In this document: positions 1 to 8,192 of the stretch, piece by piece
Layout: the number at the start of each line of letters is the position of its first letter
How positions within the stretch are numbered: the first letter of the stretch is position 1
Source of the DNA: Bauldia litoralis
GTDB taxonomy: Bacteria; Pseudomonadota; Alphaproteobacteria; Rhizobiales; Kaistiaceae
Assembly: GCA_945882315.1 (NCBI GenBank)
Contig: CAMCWB010000031.1
Span: 1-44,155, forward strand
Direction of reading: 5' to 3'
DNA length: 44,155 nt
Position numbers and translations under genes: made by a program
The notes under the pieces: model-generated
What the model saw: the letters and a program-made list of their open reading frames with translations, nothing else
Database searches by the model: none
Told to the model about the DNA's origin: nothing

Positions 1-144
1 GCTGTCGAACCGTGTGTTCAAAACCTACGACGAGATCGTTGCCCTGTGCTGTGACGCCTGGAACAACCTTATCGATCGACCTTGGAAGATCATGTCCATC
101 GGAATGCGTGACTGGGCACATCGGTTCTGATCAGTGCGGGCTGG
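1..144 (+). mobile_element. IS630-family insertion sequence, inward-facing end (left copy, partial)
   Basis: This is the terminal part of an insertion sequence that continues beyond the left edge. Bases 4-147 are the reverse complement of 44012-44155, so the same element end occurs at both window ends in opposite orientation. Sequence identity stops just after a TA dinucleotide at 145-146, the target-site type used by IS630/Tc1-mariner elements, which places the element boundary at base 144. The other terminal inverted repeat is outside the window, so full length and the second TA cannot be checked. Confidence 0.85.
2..130 (+). CDS. IS630-family transposase, C-terminal fragment (cut by window edge)
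   Basis: An open frame enters from the left edge and ends at TGA 128-130, giving 42 residues that begin LSNRVFKTYDEIV and end MSIGMRDWAHRF. The Trp-Asn-x-Leu-Ile-Asp...Met-Ser-Ile-Gly...Asp-Trp-Ala-His tail is typical of IS630 transposases of proteobacteria, which are DDE-type enzymes; the catalytic residues lie upstream of the window. The stop is only 14 bases from the predicted IS end. The gene is partial because of the window, not because of any visible mutation. Confidence 0.85.
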   Translation: MSNRVFKTYDEIVALCCDAWNNLIDRPWKIMSIGMRDWAHRF

Positions 145-175
145 TATTATCCATTTTTCGCCCGCGCGGATTTCC

Positions 176-613
176 TTAGAGCCGTTCCTTGCGGATGACG
201 AGCTTGAGGCCCGACCAGACCGCGTCGACCGCCGCGACTTTCACGTCGACGAGGTCGCGCTTCAGCGCTTCCTCGCGCACGACATCCTCGATGACGTCGG
301 TCACGACTTTCGCGGCCTTTTTCGGCCATGACACCCAGATCATGCCGTCGCGCCTGATCGCCTTCTCGAGCCTGGCGAGATCCTTCACGACCTCCTGCCG
401 GCTCGAGGTGAAGGCATGGATCACATCGTAGCGCCCCGTGCCGGAAACGCGCGACCACCTCTCGGCGCGCGCCACCTCGGCGAAAGCCACCGATTCGGCC
501 AGCTCCGCCAAGGTTTCCGGCAGCGCGACGAAAAGGACGGTCATGCCCGGCCTGAAGCCGAGCTTGTCGGGAAGCGGTTTGCCGGAATAGCCGGCCTTCG
601 GCAAAGACGGCAC
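176..613 (-). CDS. DUF3052 family protein
   Basis: A 145-residue soluble protein that I recognise as the DUF3052 family, whose function is unknown. The N-terminus carries the family-like run AGYSGKPLPDKLG, followed by a short hydrophobic strand (MTVLFVALPE) and a central segment IWVSWPKKAAKV that is typical of the family. There is no signal peptide or membrane span. The start used is GTG at 613; no ATG lies upstream before a stop and the next Met (in FRPGMTV) would remove the conserved N-terminus. The gene ends about 30 bases from the IS630 boundary, so the IS did not interrupt it. The upstream neighbour on the same strand is an acyltransferase scrap, which suggests a rearranged neighbourhood. 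Confidence 0.8.
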   Translation of the reverse strand: MPSLPKAGYSGKPLPDKLGFRPGMTVLFVALPETLAELAESVAFAEVARAERWSRVSGTGRYDVIHAFTSSRQEVVKDLARLEKAIRRDGMIWVSWPKKAAKVVTDVIEDVVREEALKRDLVDVKVAAVDAVWSGLKLVIRKERL

Positions 614-629
614 AGTTAAGCCCGTACGG

Positions 630-722
630 TCAGGGACCAGGAAAGAGCTCTTCTACCCGCTTGTCTATCAGCGGCGCCAGCACATGGGTCGCGAGATGCC
701 GGCCCGTCGCCGAAGCCAGCCC
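630..722 (-). pseudogene. Scrap of a second acyltransferase/SGNH C-terminus
   Basis: Read on the minus strand this stretch encodes GRHLATHVLAPLIDKRVEEL followed by FPGP and a stop at 630-632. It resembles the tail of the intact acyltransferase immediately upstream (RGHLTASYARTLAPFLGERI...), sharing the His-Leu of the SGNH Asp-x-x-His box, the Leu-Ala-Pro and the Arg-(Ile/Val)-(Asp/Glu) run. It begins within a few bases of that gene's stop codon and has no start of its own. I read it as the 3' remnant of a second, tandem SGNH-type gene. The match is short, so chance cannot be excluded. Confidence 0.4.
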
Positions 723-724
723 GG

Positions 725-2743
725 CTACGGGGCAGTCGACGGGCCGGGCGTCCGGCGGAGAATCTTGTCGATGCGCTCGCCGAGGAAGGGCGCCAGCGTC
801 CGGGCATAGCTCGCCGTGAGGTGCCCCCTGTCGCGATAGATGAGAACATTGCCATAGGCCGGCGGACAAGAAACGTCATCGCAGAAATAGCGGCTGAGAT
901 CGGCGAAAGTTACTCCGGCGAGAGGGTCGGAAAGCGTCGCCTCGGGGCTTGCCTCGGACAGGACTGCCGACCGGGCGACCGAGCATTCCGCCGCCTTCGC
1001 GCCATGCCTTTCGACGCATTCCGGCACATCGAAGGGAAAGGTCGGGTTGTCGCGGATCGCTAGAATGGGAATGCCAGCGGCGGCGACCTGCTTCCATTGC
1101 ACGATAAAACCCCGCGGGACGTCCGAATTGCCCGCGACATTGGCCGTGGTCACGACGAGGGCCGGCTTGAGTTCGATGATCCTTTGCGTCACCCGCCGGT
1201 TCCAGACGATGCAGGCCTGGTCCTTGTAATCGACCGGCTCCGCATCCCACCGGCAGGCGCTCTTCGTCAGAGTGACGATTTTCCAGCGCCTTTCGCCGGC
1301 AAGCGCTTCGAAAGCCGGAAGGTAATGGGCCGAATGGGAGCCGCCGACCAGCACGATCACCGCCGCCGGCTCGACTTGCGTGCCGTAGTCGCAACTCGTC
1401 AGCTCGGCCTCGCCGAGCTTCTGGTAGCAATCCTCGTCATAGAGGCGGGGAACATCGCGCCTTGCCCCGATCGGCGTGGGCAGCAGGGGGACATCCGGCA
1501 GCGATGCGGTTTCGGCGCCCGGCGCCCGTGCTGCCGCTCCGGGATAATTTCTCGTGCCGACCGACGCCCCCTCGCGACTGACGCTGTTACCCACAAAAGC
1601 ATGCAGGGCGACGACGACGAGGACGGCGATGCCGACCGACGCCAATAGCGCCCTGTCCGACCCGATGCGCCGCCGGCGAAGCGGCAATTCGAGGCGTGTC
1701 GTCAGGAAGGCGAGCGCGACCGCTGCCGCGATGATCAGCATGCCTTCGAAATCGGTCGGGACGGCGACGTCCCTGTCGGCCAGCCAGAAGATCAGGATCG
1801 GCCAGTGCCAGAGATAGAGGTGATAGGAAACGCCGCCGAGCGCCACCATCGGCCGCGACGCGAGAAGGACATGGACGCCGTTGCGGCCGCCCGCCGATCC
1901 GACCGTCAGCAGGACCGCGGCGGCGATCGTCGGCCATAGCGCGGCAAGGCCGGGGAAACTATCGGCGGCCCGAAAGATCAGGCCGCAACTGATAATCGCC
2001 GCGAGCGCCGCCCAGCCGGCAATCGCGGCCGTGAGCTGTGGCACCCGTTTCACGGCAATGGCGGCGAGAAGCGCGCCAAGGCAGAATTCCCAGAGCCGCG
2101 CGAAGCTGTCGAAATAGGCCCAGGGCTGATCGTGGCCGGTTATCAGGATCGAATAGGCGAGAGACGCCGAAAGGACGGCACCAATGACGGTCGCGAGGAC
2201 GCGCCGCCGGTCGGTCCCGAGCCGGCGCGACAGCGCGAAGGCGACGATCGCGAGGAAGGGCCAGAGCAGGTAGAACTGCGCCTGCACGGAGAGCGCCCAG
2301 TAATGCTGCACCGGGCTCGGCGGTGTCTCGCGCGCCAGGTAGTCGACCGCGTTGAGGGCGAGCCGCCAGTTCTCGACATAGAGGGCGGCGGCGAGGATCT
2401 CGCTGGCGGTCTCGAACCAGCGGACCTGCGGCAGGATCAGCGCGCTGCCGAGAGTGACGGCCGCAAGCACGAGGAATGCACCCGGCGCCAGGCGCCGGAC
2501 GAGACGCATCCAGAAGGCTCCGATATCGAGCCTGCCGTCCCGCTCCGCCTGACGCAGGAGCGAGTCGGTTATCAGATAGCCGGAGATGACGAAAAAGACG
2601 TCGACGCCACCGGAAACGCGGCCAAGCCAGACGTGATAGGCGGCGACGAGCAGCGCCGCGACGGCGCGCAGCCCCTCGACCTCGGGACGGAAACCGGCGG
2701 CCGCCGGCGACCCTGATCCGAAACGATCGGACACCGGCAGCAC
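725..2743 (-). CDS. Acyltransferase 3 (OafA/YrhL type) with C-terminal SGNH domain
   Basis: A 672-residue integral membrane protein. The N-terminal half has the acyltransferase-3 signature FRPEVEGLRAVAALLVAAYHV, then FFVISGYLI and about ten hydrophobic segments; the C-terminal third is a periplasmic SGNH domain with GGSHSAHYLPAFEAL (catalytic Ser block) and a terminal Asp-x-Gly-His-Leu. Such proteins O-acetylate surface polysaccharides or lipopolysaccharide; the acceptor here cannot be told. The start is GTG at 2743, 17 bases after the sdhA stop, so it may be co-transcribed with sdhCDA. It occupies the place where sdhB normally follows sdhA. The SGNH motif reads Gly-Gly-Ser-His rather than Gly-Asp-Ser-His. 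Confidence 0.88.
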   Translation of the reverse strand: MLPVSDRFGSGSPAAAGFRPEVEGLRAVAALLVAAYHVWLGRVSGGVDVFFVISGYLITDSLLRQAERDGRLDIGAFWMRLVRRLAPGAFLVLAAVTLGSALILPQVRWFETASEILAAALYVENWRLALNAVDYLARETPPSPVQHYWALSVQAQFYLLWPFLAIVAFALSRRLGTDRRRVLATVIGAVLSASLAYSILITGHDQPWAYFDSFARLWEFCLGALLAAIAVKRVPQLTAAIAGWAALAAIISCGLIFRAADSFPGLAALWPTIAAAVLLTVGSAGGRNGVHVLLASRPMVALGGVSYHLYLWHWPILIFWLADRDVAVPTDFEGMLIIAAAVALAFLTTRLELPLRRRRIGSDRALLASVGIAVLVVVALHAFVGNSVSREGASVGTRNYPGAAARAPGAETASLPDVPLLPTPIGARRDVPRLYDEDCYQKLGEAELTSCDYGTQVEPAAVIVLVGGSHSAHYLPAFEALAGERRWKIVTLTKSACRWDAEPVDYKDQACIVWNRRVTQRIIELKPALVVTTANVAGNSDVPRGFIVQWKQVAAAGIPILAIRDNPTFPFDVPECVERHGAKAAECSVARSAVLSEASPEATLSDPLAGVTFADLSRYFCDDVSCPPAYGNVLIYRDRGHLTASYARTLAPFLGERIDKILRRTPGPSTAP

Positions 2744-2760
2744 AAGCCTGCCAGCGGGCT

Positions 2761-4590
2761 CTAGTACACGCGCGCCTTGGGCTGGATATATTCGATGTCG
2801 TTCGACAGCGTGTAGGTATGCACCGGGCGATAGTCGATCTGGACCGTCTGGCGGTCCATGTCGATGGAGGCCAGTGTGTGCTTCATCCAGGTCTTGTCGT
2901 CACGATCGGGGAAATCCTCGCGGGCGTGCGCGCCGCGCGATTCCGTCCGGTTCACCGCCGAATCCATCGTCGTCACCGCCTGGACGATGAGGTTGTCATA
3001 TTCGAGCGTCTCGATCAGGTCGGAATTCCAGATGAGCGACCGGTCGGTGACGCGGACGTCGGAGGTTGCCGCCCAGACGGCATGGATGCGCGTGTGGCCT
3101 TCGGCGAGTACCTCGCCGGTGCGGAACACGGCGCAGTTCTCCTGCATGACCGTCTGCATGTTGAGCCGCAGCTCGGCCGTCGGCGTGCCGCCGGAGGCAT
3201 TGCGGAAACGGTCGAGGCGCGCCACGGCCTGGTCGCCGGCATCGGCCGGCAGGTCGCGATGCTTGTCGTTGGCGAGGATCGTCGAGCGGCAGCGCATGGC
3301 GGCGGCGCGGCCGAAGACGACGAGGTCGATGAGCGAGTTCGAGCCGAGCCGGTTGGCGCCATGCACGGAGACGCAGGCCGCCTCGCCGATCGCCATCAGG
3401 CCGGGCACGATCGTGTCCGGATCGCCATTGACCTTGGTCAGCACCTCGCCGTGATAATTCGTCGGGATGCCGCCCATGTTGTAGTGGACGGTCGGCAGCA
3501 CCGGGATCGGCTCGCGGGTCACGTCGACGCCGGCGAAGATGCGCGCCGATTCAGAAATTCCGGGCAGGCGCTCGGCGAGCACCTTCGGGTCGAGATGATC
3601 GAGGTGAAGGTAGATGTGGTCCTTCTTCGCGCCGACGCCGCGGCCTTCGCGAATCTCGATCGTCATGGCGCGCGAGACGACGTCGCGCGAGGCGAGGTCC
3701 TTCGCCGACGGCGCATAGCGCTCCATGAAGCGCTCGCCCTCGCCATTGGTGAGATAGCCGCCCTCGCCGCGCGAGCCCTCGGTGATGAGGCAGCCGGCGC
3801 CATAGATGCCGGTCGGGTGGAACTGGACGAATTCCATGTCCTGCAGCGGCAGGCCGGCGCGGAGCACCATGGCGTTGCCGTCGCCGGTGCAGGTATGCGC
3901 CGAGGTGCAGGAGAAATAGGCGCGGCCGTAACCGCCGGTGGCGAGGATCGTCTTGTGCGCCCGGAAGCGGTGCAGCGATCCGTCTTCCATGCAGAGCGCC
4001 ACGACGCCGCGGCAAACGCCGTCTTCCATGATCAGGTCGAGGGCGAAATATTCGATGAAGAACTCGGTCGCGTGGCGGAGCGACTGGCCGTAGAGCGTGT
4101 GCAGCATGGCATGGCCGGTGCGGTCGGCCGCGGCGCAGGTGCGCTGGGCGATGCCCTTGCCGAATTCGGTGGTCATGCCGCCGAACGGACGCTGGTAGAT
4201 CTTGCCGTCCTCGGTGCGCGAGAAGGGTAGTCCGTAGTGCTCGAGCTCGTAGACCGCGGCCGGCGCCTCGCGGACGAGATATTCGATGGCATCCTGGTCG
4301 CCCAGCCAGTCCGACCCCTTGACGGTGTCGTACATGTGCCAGCGCCAGTCGTCCTTGCCCATATTGCCGAGCGAGGCGGCGATGCCGCCCTGCGCCGCGA
4401 CGGTGTGCGAGCGGGTCGGGAACACTTTCGAGATACAGGCGGTCTTGAGGCCGGCCTCGGCGGAGCCGAGCGTCGCGCGGAGACCGGCGCCGCCGGCGCC
4501 GACGACGACGACATCGAAAGTGTGGTCGGTGAAGGGATAGGCGCGTCCGCCGACGCCGGGGGCGCTGGCGGGAATGCTGCCGTCGGCCAT
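2761..4590 (-). CDS. sdhA: Succinate dehydrogenase flavoprotein subunit
   Basis: A 609-residue flavoprotein of respiratory complex II, oxidising succinate to fumarate on the cytoplasmic face of the inner membrane. The FAD dinucleotide motif GAGGAG is at residues 31-36, the His of SHTVAAQGG (H62) is the expected covalent FAD attachment site, and [20 protein letters not shown] is the conserved C-terminal flavin region. The length is normal for the family. It is the third gene of sdhC-sdhD-sdhA with a 4-base gap after sdhD. The iron-sulfur subunit gene sdhB, usually next, is absent here; electrons from FAD cannot reach the membrane quinone without it, so it must be encoded elsewhere if the complex works. 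Confidence 0.98.
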   Translation of the reverse strand: MADGSIPASAPGVGGRAYPFTDHTFDVVVVGAGGAGLRATLGSAEAGLKTACISKVFPTRSHTVAAQGGIAASLGNMGKDDWRWHMYDTVKGSDWLGDQDAIEYLVREAPAAVYELEHYGLPFSRTEDGKIYQRPFGGMTTEFGKGIAQRTCAAADRTGHAMLHTLYGQSLRHATEFFIEYFALDLIMEDGVCRGVVALCMEDGSLHRFRAHKTILATGGYGRAYFSCTSAHTCTGDGNAMVLRAGLPLQDMEFVQFHPTGIYGAGCLITEGSRGEGGYLTNGEGERFMERYAPSAKDLASRDVVSRAMTIEIREGRGVGAKKDHIYLHLDHLDPKVLAERLPGISESARIFAGVDVTREPIPVLPTVHYNMGGIPTNYHGEVLTKVNGDPDTIVPGLMAIGEAACVSVHGANRLGSNSLIDLVVFGRAAAMRCRSTILANDKHRDLPADAGDQAVARLDRFRNASGGTPTAELRLNMQTVMQENCAVFRTGEVLAEGHTRIHAVWAATSDVRVTDRSLIWNSDLIETLEYDNLIVQAVTTMDSAVNRTESRGAHAREDFPDRDDKTWMKHTLASIDMDRQTVQIDYRPVHTYTLSNDIEYIQPKARVY

Positions 4591-4594
4591 CGTA

Positions 4595-4978
4595 TCAGCC
4601 TCCGAGCGCGAGTTTGAGGATCGCCACGCCCGACAGGGCGGCGATCGCGACCGCGAAAAAAATGTTGGCGACGAGCGCCGCGATGCGCGCGCCTTCGCTA
4701 TGGATATAGTCCTCGATCACGACCTGCACACCGAGCCGCATATGGATGGTGATCGAAACCATCAGGAGCAGGAGCAACGCCGCCGCGAAGGGCGAGCCGA
4801 GCGTCGCGACGACCTCGGCATGCGGCTTGCCGATCAGCGACACGATCAGGATGAAGGAGGCGGTAACCAGCGGGATGTTGGCCATCGCCGTCAGGCGCTG
4901 GCGCCAGAAATGGGTGGTGCCTTCATGCGCCGAGCCGTAGTGGCGGACGCGGCGGAGCGGGGTTTCCATGCCGGCCAT
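4595..4978 (-). CDS. sdhD: Succinate dehydrogenase membrane anchor subunit
   Basis: A 127-residue hydrophobic protein with three membrane spans (about residues 35-50, 62-80 and 98-122). The N-terminus [23 protein letters not shown] is typical of alphaproteobacterial SdhD, and [15 protein letters not shown] carries the conserved His and Asp/Tyr residues near heme b and the quinone site. The start ATG at 4978 shares one base with the sdhC stop (TGATG), implying translational coupling. A longer open frame runs upstream through sdhC but is out of frame with it and is not coding. Together with SdhC it anchors SdhA/SdhB to the membrane. Confidence 0.95.
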   Translation of the reverse strand: MAGMETPLRRVRHYGSAHEGTTHFWRQRLTAMANIPLVTASFILIVSLIGKPHAEVVATLGSPFAAALLLLLMVSITIHMRLGVQVVIEDYIHSEGARIAALVANIFFAVAIAALSGVAILKLALGG

Positions 4979-5385
4979 CAGAGCACCGCCAGTCCGACGA
5001 CCCAGACCAGGATCGTGAGCGCGATCGAGCCGACCAGCGTTGCCGTCGCGATGATGTCGCGGGCCGGCTTGCCGAGGCCGGTGCCGGTATCCCAGATCAG
5101 GTGGCGGACGCCGCCGAACATGTGGTGGATGATCGCCCAGGTGTAGCCGAACAGCACGATCAGCCCGAACCACGAGCCGAGGACGCCGTTCACGAAGTCG
5201 AAATAGGCCAGCCCGCTCGCCGCGGCGACGAGCCACCCGGTGAGCAGCAGCGTGCCGAAATAAAGGCCGATGCCGGTGATGCGGTGGACGATCGACATCG
5301 CCATGGTCATGGCGAAACGGTAGATCTGGAGATGGGGTGAAAGCGGACGGTTCGCCTTCATGCCGGCAGTCGACATCGTGGGCAC
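4978..5385 (-). CDS. sdhC: Succinate dehydrogenase cytochrome b556 subunit
   Basis: A 135-residue membrane protein with the family signature RPLSPHLQIYR (13-23), SIVHRITG (31-38) and the heme-ligand region HHMFGGVRHLIWD (87-99). Three membrane spans are visible. It is the first gene of the minus-strand sdhC-sdhD-sdhA unit. A sigma70-type promoter lies at 5428-5456, about 40 bases upstream. An internal Met at residue 9 (MKANRPLSP) is an alternative start. It binds heme b with SdhD and forms the ubiquinone site. Confidence 0.96.
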   Translation of the reverse strand: MPTMSTAGMKANRPLSPHLQIYRFAMTMAMSIVHRITGIGLYFGTLLLTGWLVAAASGLAYFDFVNGVLGSWFGLIVLFGYTWAIIHHMFGGVRHLIWDTGTGLGKPARDIIATATLVGSIALTILVWVVGLAVL

Positions 5386-5427
5386 CTGGAAGGATTCTCG
5401 TGTGGCGAAAAGAAGAATGGCGCGAGC

Positions 5428-5456
5428 GTTCTAGCGCCATTGCCGCCACGCGTCAA
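5428..5456 (-). promoter_or_regulatory. Predicted sigma70 promoter of sdhCDA
   Basis: On the minus strand TTGACG (5456-5451) and TAGAAC (5433-5428) are separated by exactly 17 bases, a good match to the alphaproteobacterial housekeeping consensus. It lies about 43 bases upstream of the sdhC start. This is a sequence match only. Confidence 0.55.
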
Positions 5457-5538
5457 AACACTGTGAACAATCCCGATATCGGCATGCGGCAAGGCAGAAT
5501 CACGGCGCCGCAAAAGCACGGTAAGCGCCTCCGAACCC

Positions 5539-5567
5539 TTGCCTTTCGGGCGGTGCGCGGCTAGGGA
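5539..5567 (+). promoter_or_regulatory. Predicted promoter of leuB
   Basis: TTGCCT (5539-5544) and TAGGGA (5562-5567) are spaced by 17 bases, 45 bases upstream of the leuB start. The -35 half fits well and the -10 half only moderately. The sdh promoter faces the opposite way about 80 bases to the left, so this 226-base gap is a divergent promoter region. Confidence 0.35.
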
Positions 5568-5611
5568 ACCCCGCCCCGATCTTTACAAGCGACCCGAGAG
5601 GACAGCGCGTC

Positions 5612-6727
5612 ATGGCCACCCATCATCTCCTCCTTCTTCCCGGCGACGGCATCGGCAAGGAGGTCATGGAAGAGGTCAAGCGCGTCATCGCCTGGTTCAA
5701 CCAGCGCGGCGTTGCGAGCTTCGACTATGACGAGGACCTGGTCGGCGGCTCGGCCTATGAGGCGCATGGCAAGGCGGTCTCCGAAGAGGCGATGAAGAAG
5801 GCGATGTCCTGCGACGCCGTGATCTTCGGCGCCGTTGGCGGCCCGAAATGGGATTCGGTGCCTTACGACGTGCGCCCCGAGGCCGGCCTGCTGCGCCTGC
5901 GCAAGGATCTCGAGCTTTTCGCCAATCTCCGCCCGGCGATCGTCTATCCGGCGCTGGCCGATTCCTCCTCGCTGAAGCGCGAGCTGGTTGAGGGCCTCGA
6001 CATCCTCATCCTCCGCGAGCTCACCGGCGGCGTCTATTTCGGCGAGCCGAAAGAGATCCGCGACCTCGGCAACGGCCAGAAGCGCGCCATCGACACGCAG
6101 GTCTACGACACCTACGAGATCGAGCGCATCGGCCGCGTCGCCTTCGACCTCGCCCGGACGCGGGGCAACAAGGTGACGTCGATGGAGAAGCGCAACGTCA
6201 TGATCTCCGGCGTTCTCTGGAACCAGGTCATCGACGCGCTGCACAAGCGCGACTATGCCGACGTCGAATTGCAGCACATGCTTGCCGACACCGGCGGCAT
6301 GCAGCTCGTGCGTGCGCCGAAGCAGTTCGACGTGATCGTCACCGACAATCTCTTCGGCGACATCCTCTCCGATGTGGCCGCCATGCTGACCGGCTCGCTC
6401 GGCATGCTGCCTTCGGCCTCGCTCGGCCCGGTCGACAAGACCACCGGCCGCCGCCGCGCCATGTATGAGCCGGTCCACGGCTCGGCGCCCGACATCGCCG
6501 GCAAGGGCATCGCCAACCCGGTCGCCATGCTGGCGAGCTTCGCCATGGCGCTCCGCTATTCCTTCGATCTCGGCAAGGAAGCCGACCTCATCGAAAACGC
6601 GATTGCCGCCGTCTTCGACAAGGGCCTGCGCACCGCCGACGTCTGGACGGAAGGCACCCAGAAGCTCGGCACGGTCGCCATGGGCGATGCGGTGCTGAAG
6701 GAGATGGAACGGCTCGCCGCCGCCTGA
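5612..6727 (+). CDS. leuB: 3-isopropylmalate dehydrogenase
   Basis: A 371-residue cytoplasmic enzyme that oxidises and decarboxylates 3-isopropylmalate to 2-ketoisocaproate with NAD+, the third step of leucine synthesis. Visible landmarks are [11 protein letters not shown] at the N-terminus, [24 protein letters not shown] (substrate arginines), MEKRNVM with the catalytic Lys, [10 protein letters not shown] with the metal-binding Asp residues, and [19 protein letters not shown] (adenine-NAD loop). Length is normal. A GAGAGG ribosome site precedes the ATG. leuC and leuD lie on the opposite strand 9-15 kb away, so the three leucine genes are not one operon. Confidence 0.98.
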   Translation: MATHHLLLLPGDGIGKEVMEEVKRVIAWFNQRGVASFDYDEDLVGGSAYEAHGKAVSEEAMKKAMSCDAVIFGAVGGPKWDSVPYDVRPEAGLLRLRKDLELFANLRPAIVYPALADSSSLKRELVEGLDILILRELTGGVYFGEPKEIRDLGNGQKRAIDTQVYDTYEIERIGRVAFDLARTRGNKVTSMEKRNVMISGVLWNQVIDALHKRDYADVELQHMLADTGGMQLVRAPKQFDVIVTDNLFGDILSDVAAMLTGSLGMLPSASLGPVDKTTGRRRAMYEPVHGSAPDIAGKGIANPVAMLASFAMALRYSFDLGKEADLIENAIAAVFDKGLRTADVWTEGTQKLGTVAMGDAVLKEMERLAAA

Positions 6728-6757
6728 TCGACGCCAACACCGCCGTAGGTTCCAAAG

Positions 6758-7264
6758 ATGACCCGAATCCTCGAATTCCGCGGAATGGTGACGCGATCGA
6801 ACATCTCGCTCGCCATCCTTTCCGCGGTCTTTCTCTACGGCGTGCTCGAACTCTGGTTCGCGATGAGCGAGACCGGCGACCAGACCGCCCTGATCTTCGG
6901 CGTGCTCTTCATCGGCGGCACGATGTACGGGCTCCGGCAGACGATCAACGAGACCAAGGATCTCGTCATCATCTTCGATGCCGACCCGGAGAGCGGCGCC
7001 GCCCAGCTCGACTTCTGGCGGCCCTTCGGCCGGAAGAGGATCGAGACGACGCTCGACAAGCTCACCGGCTGGCGCCTCTGGGTGCAGACCGGGACCCGCG
7101 GCCAGCGCGCCTATCTGCTCCTTGCCGAGGAGCCGTCGCATCCGGGCACCCTGCGCTTCGTGCTGCGCAGCGGCATGACGATCCCCGACCTCCTTCGCCG
7201 GATCGCGCCACGGGCGATCGAGGATTTCGAGCGCGAAACCGGCGTGCTCCACGAGGAAGACTAG
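6758..7264 (+). CDS. Hypothetical protein with two N-terminal membrane spans
   Basis: A 168-residue protein I do not recognise. Two hydrophobic stretches (about residues 16-34 and 44-60) are followed by a soluble, charged domain of about 100 residues with DFWRPFGRKRIETTLDKLTGW and a Leu/Arg-rich tail. The arrangement suggests a small inner-membrane protein with a cytoplasmic domain. It begins 30 bases after leuB on the same strand and may be co-transcribed with it. Its stop overlaps by four bases the stop of a minus-strand 39-residue ORF. An alternative start is Met10. Codon use matches the neighbours, so it is very likely a real gene. Confidence 0.75.
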   Translation: MTRILEFRGMVTRSNISLAILSAVFLYGVLELWFAMSETGDQTALIFGVLFIGGTMYGLRQTINETKDLVIIFDADPESGAAQLDFWRPFGRKRIETTLDKLTGWRLWVQTGTRGQRAYLLLAEEPSHPGTLRFVLRSGMTIPDLLRRIAPRAIEDFERETGVLHEED

Positions 7265-7380
7265 CTCCCAAGCACGACGTCGAAGACCAGCTTGATGTTG
7301 AGGACGACGATGATCGCCGCGGTGGGGCCGGCGATCGCCGTCAGCCAGACGCGGCGCCACGATCTTGAACTAGCCCTCAT
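7261..7380 (-). CDS. Small membrane protein of 39 residues beside a Fur-type box
   Basis: ATG at 7380 opens a 39-codon frame, MRASSRSWRRVWLTAIAGPT followed by an uninterrupted hydrophobic helix and ending VLGS. It has a basic N-terminus, one membrane span and C/G-ending codons like true genes here. The Fur-type box at 7381-7399 touches the start codon, which leaves no room for a ribosome site, so expression would have to be leaderless or from a different start. The open frame extends upstream to 7485 across the box, but that part reads as Arg-rich noise. I do not recognise the family. Existence is likely but not certain. Confidence 0.45.
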   Translation of the reverse strand: MRASSRSWRRVWLTAIAGPTAAIIVVLNIKLVFDVVLGS

Positions 7381-7399
7381 GATAATGCGAATTATTCTC
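7381..7399 (-). promoter_or_regulatory. Fur-type iron box
   Basis: The 19 bases GATAATGCGAATTATTCTC match 15 of 19 positions of the classical Fur consensus (GATAATGATAATCATTATC) and sit in an A/T-rich island within very G/C-rich DNA. The only candidate target is the 39-residue minus-strand ORF beginning next to it; no plausible plus-strand gene starts downstream. In Hyphomicrobiales the binder could be Fur or the manganese regulator Mur. Confidence 0.6.
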
Positions 7400-7503
7400 A
7401 ATATCGCATCGCCAACATGCGTGTGCCGGCCGCGGCAATGCGGCACAGCGCGACGCCCGGCGGCGAGCCACCGGCGATGATGCACAAAATGAGGAGGCTG
7501 CGC

Positions 7504-7926
7504 CTAGATGATCGCTTCGGGCGGCTTCACGCAGGTGGCTTCTTCCTGCCGGTTCCAGCCGCGCGAGGTCCAGTCCTCGCGGGGCACGCTCTTGCCGTCC
7601 GGCCCAGCCACGGGCTCGAAGAAAGTGAAGCAGTTCTTGCCGTCGCGGACGACGAAGAAGCAGGCCCCCTGCTGGCCTTCATAGAAGGTGCAGAACATGT
7701 TCTCGCGCACCGACCAGTCGCCGCTGTCGGCGCCCTGGGCGTCGTGATAGCGGATCGTGCCGTCCTCGAAATAGGTCTCGGAAAAGAAGGTCCCGTCATG
7801 ATAGACGCCGTCGAGCGTCACGCCGCGAAAAGCCTTGTCGATATCCCCGTCGGCCATCCTCGACCCAGTCGCTTGCGCGCCGGAGACGAGGAACAACAGG
7901 GCTGCGGTAGCCGTCTTCCAATGCAT
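7504..7926 (-). CDS. Secreted hypothetical protein, four-cysteine
   Basis: A 140-residue protein with a signal peptide (MHWKTATAALLFLVSGAQAT, cleavage near residue 20). The mature part has repeated beta-strand-like segments (GVYHDGTFFSETYFEDGTIRY) and Cys residues in MFCTFYEGQQGACFF, GKNCFTFF and EATCVKP, suggesting two disulfides. It resembles small periplasmic proteins of rhizobia with a DGT-rich beta-sheet fold, but I cannot name a family. I chose the ATG at 7926 because the signal peptide starts there; the open frame extends to 8067 without sense. It is divergent from asd across a 266-base gap. Confidence 0.8.
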   Translation of the reverse strand: MHWKTATAALLFLVSGAQATGSRMADGDIDKAFRGVTLDGVYHDGTFFSETYFEDGTIRYHDAQGADSGDWSVRENMFCTFYEGQQGACFFVVRDGKNCFTFFEPVAGPDGKSVPREDWTSRGWNRQEEATCVKPPEAII

Positions 7927-8192
7927 GGCGATTGACTTCGTCTCCGGTTCGGCTAGAAAGCGCGCGGTTTTCCTGGGTGAACCGATGATTGCGCATTCCG
8001 CCGATTTCGTGATCTTCGCCGCGCCGTCGCCTTGCGGCGGCACGCCCGATTCTACGACGAAAACCACTCCGAAAAAAACCGCGAAAACCGCGTAACCCTC
8101 GCTCCTGGCCAGATCCCTCTCCCCCGGCCAAAGCGGGGGCAGGCCGGATGGGTTTAGAAGCCCGCGGCGAGGAGAGGCAGCAGGAGCTTATC

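Noticed and set aside
5561-7360. A 599-codon minus-strand open frame over leuB
   Set aside because: Antisense to the clear leuB gene; no domain and composition typical of antisense.
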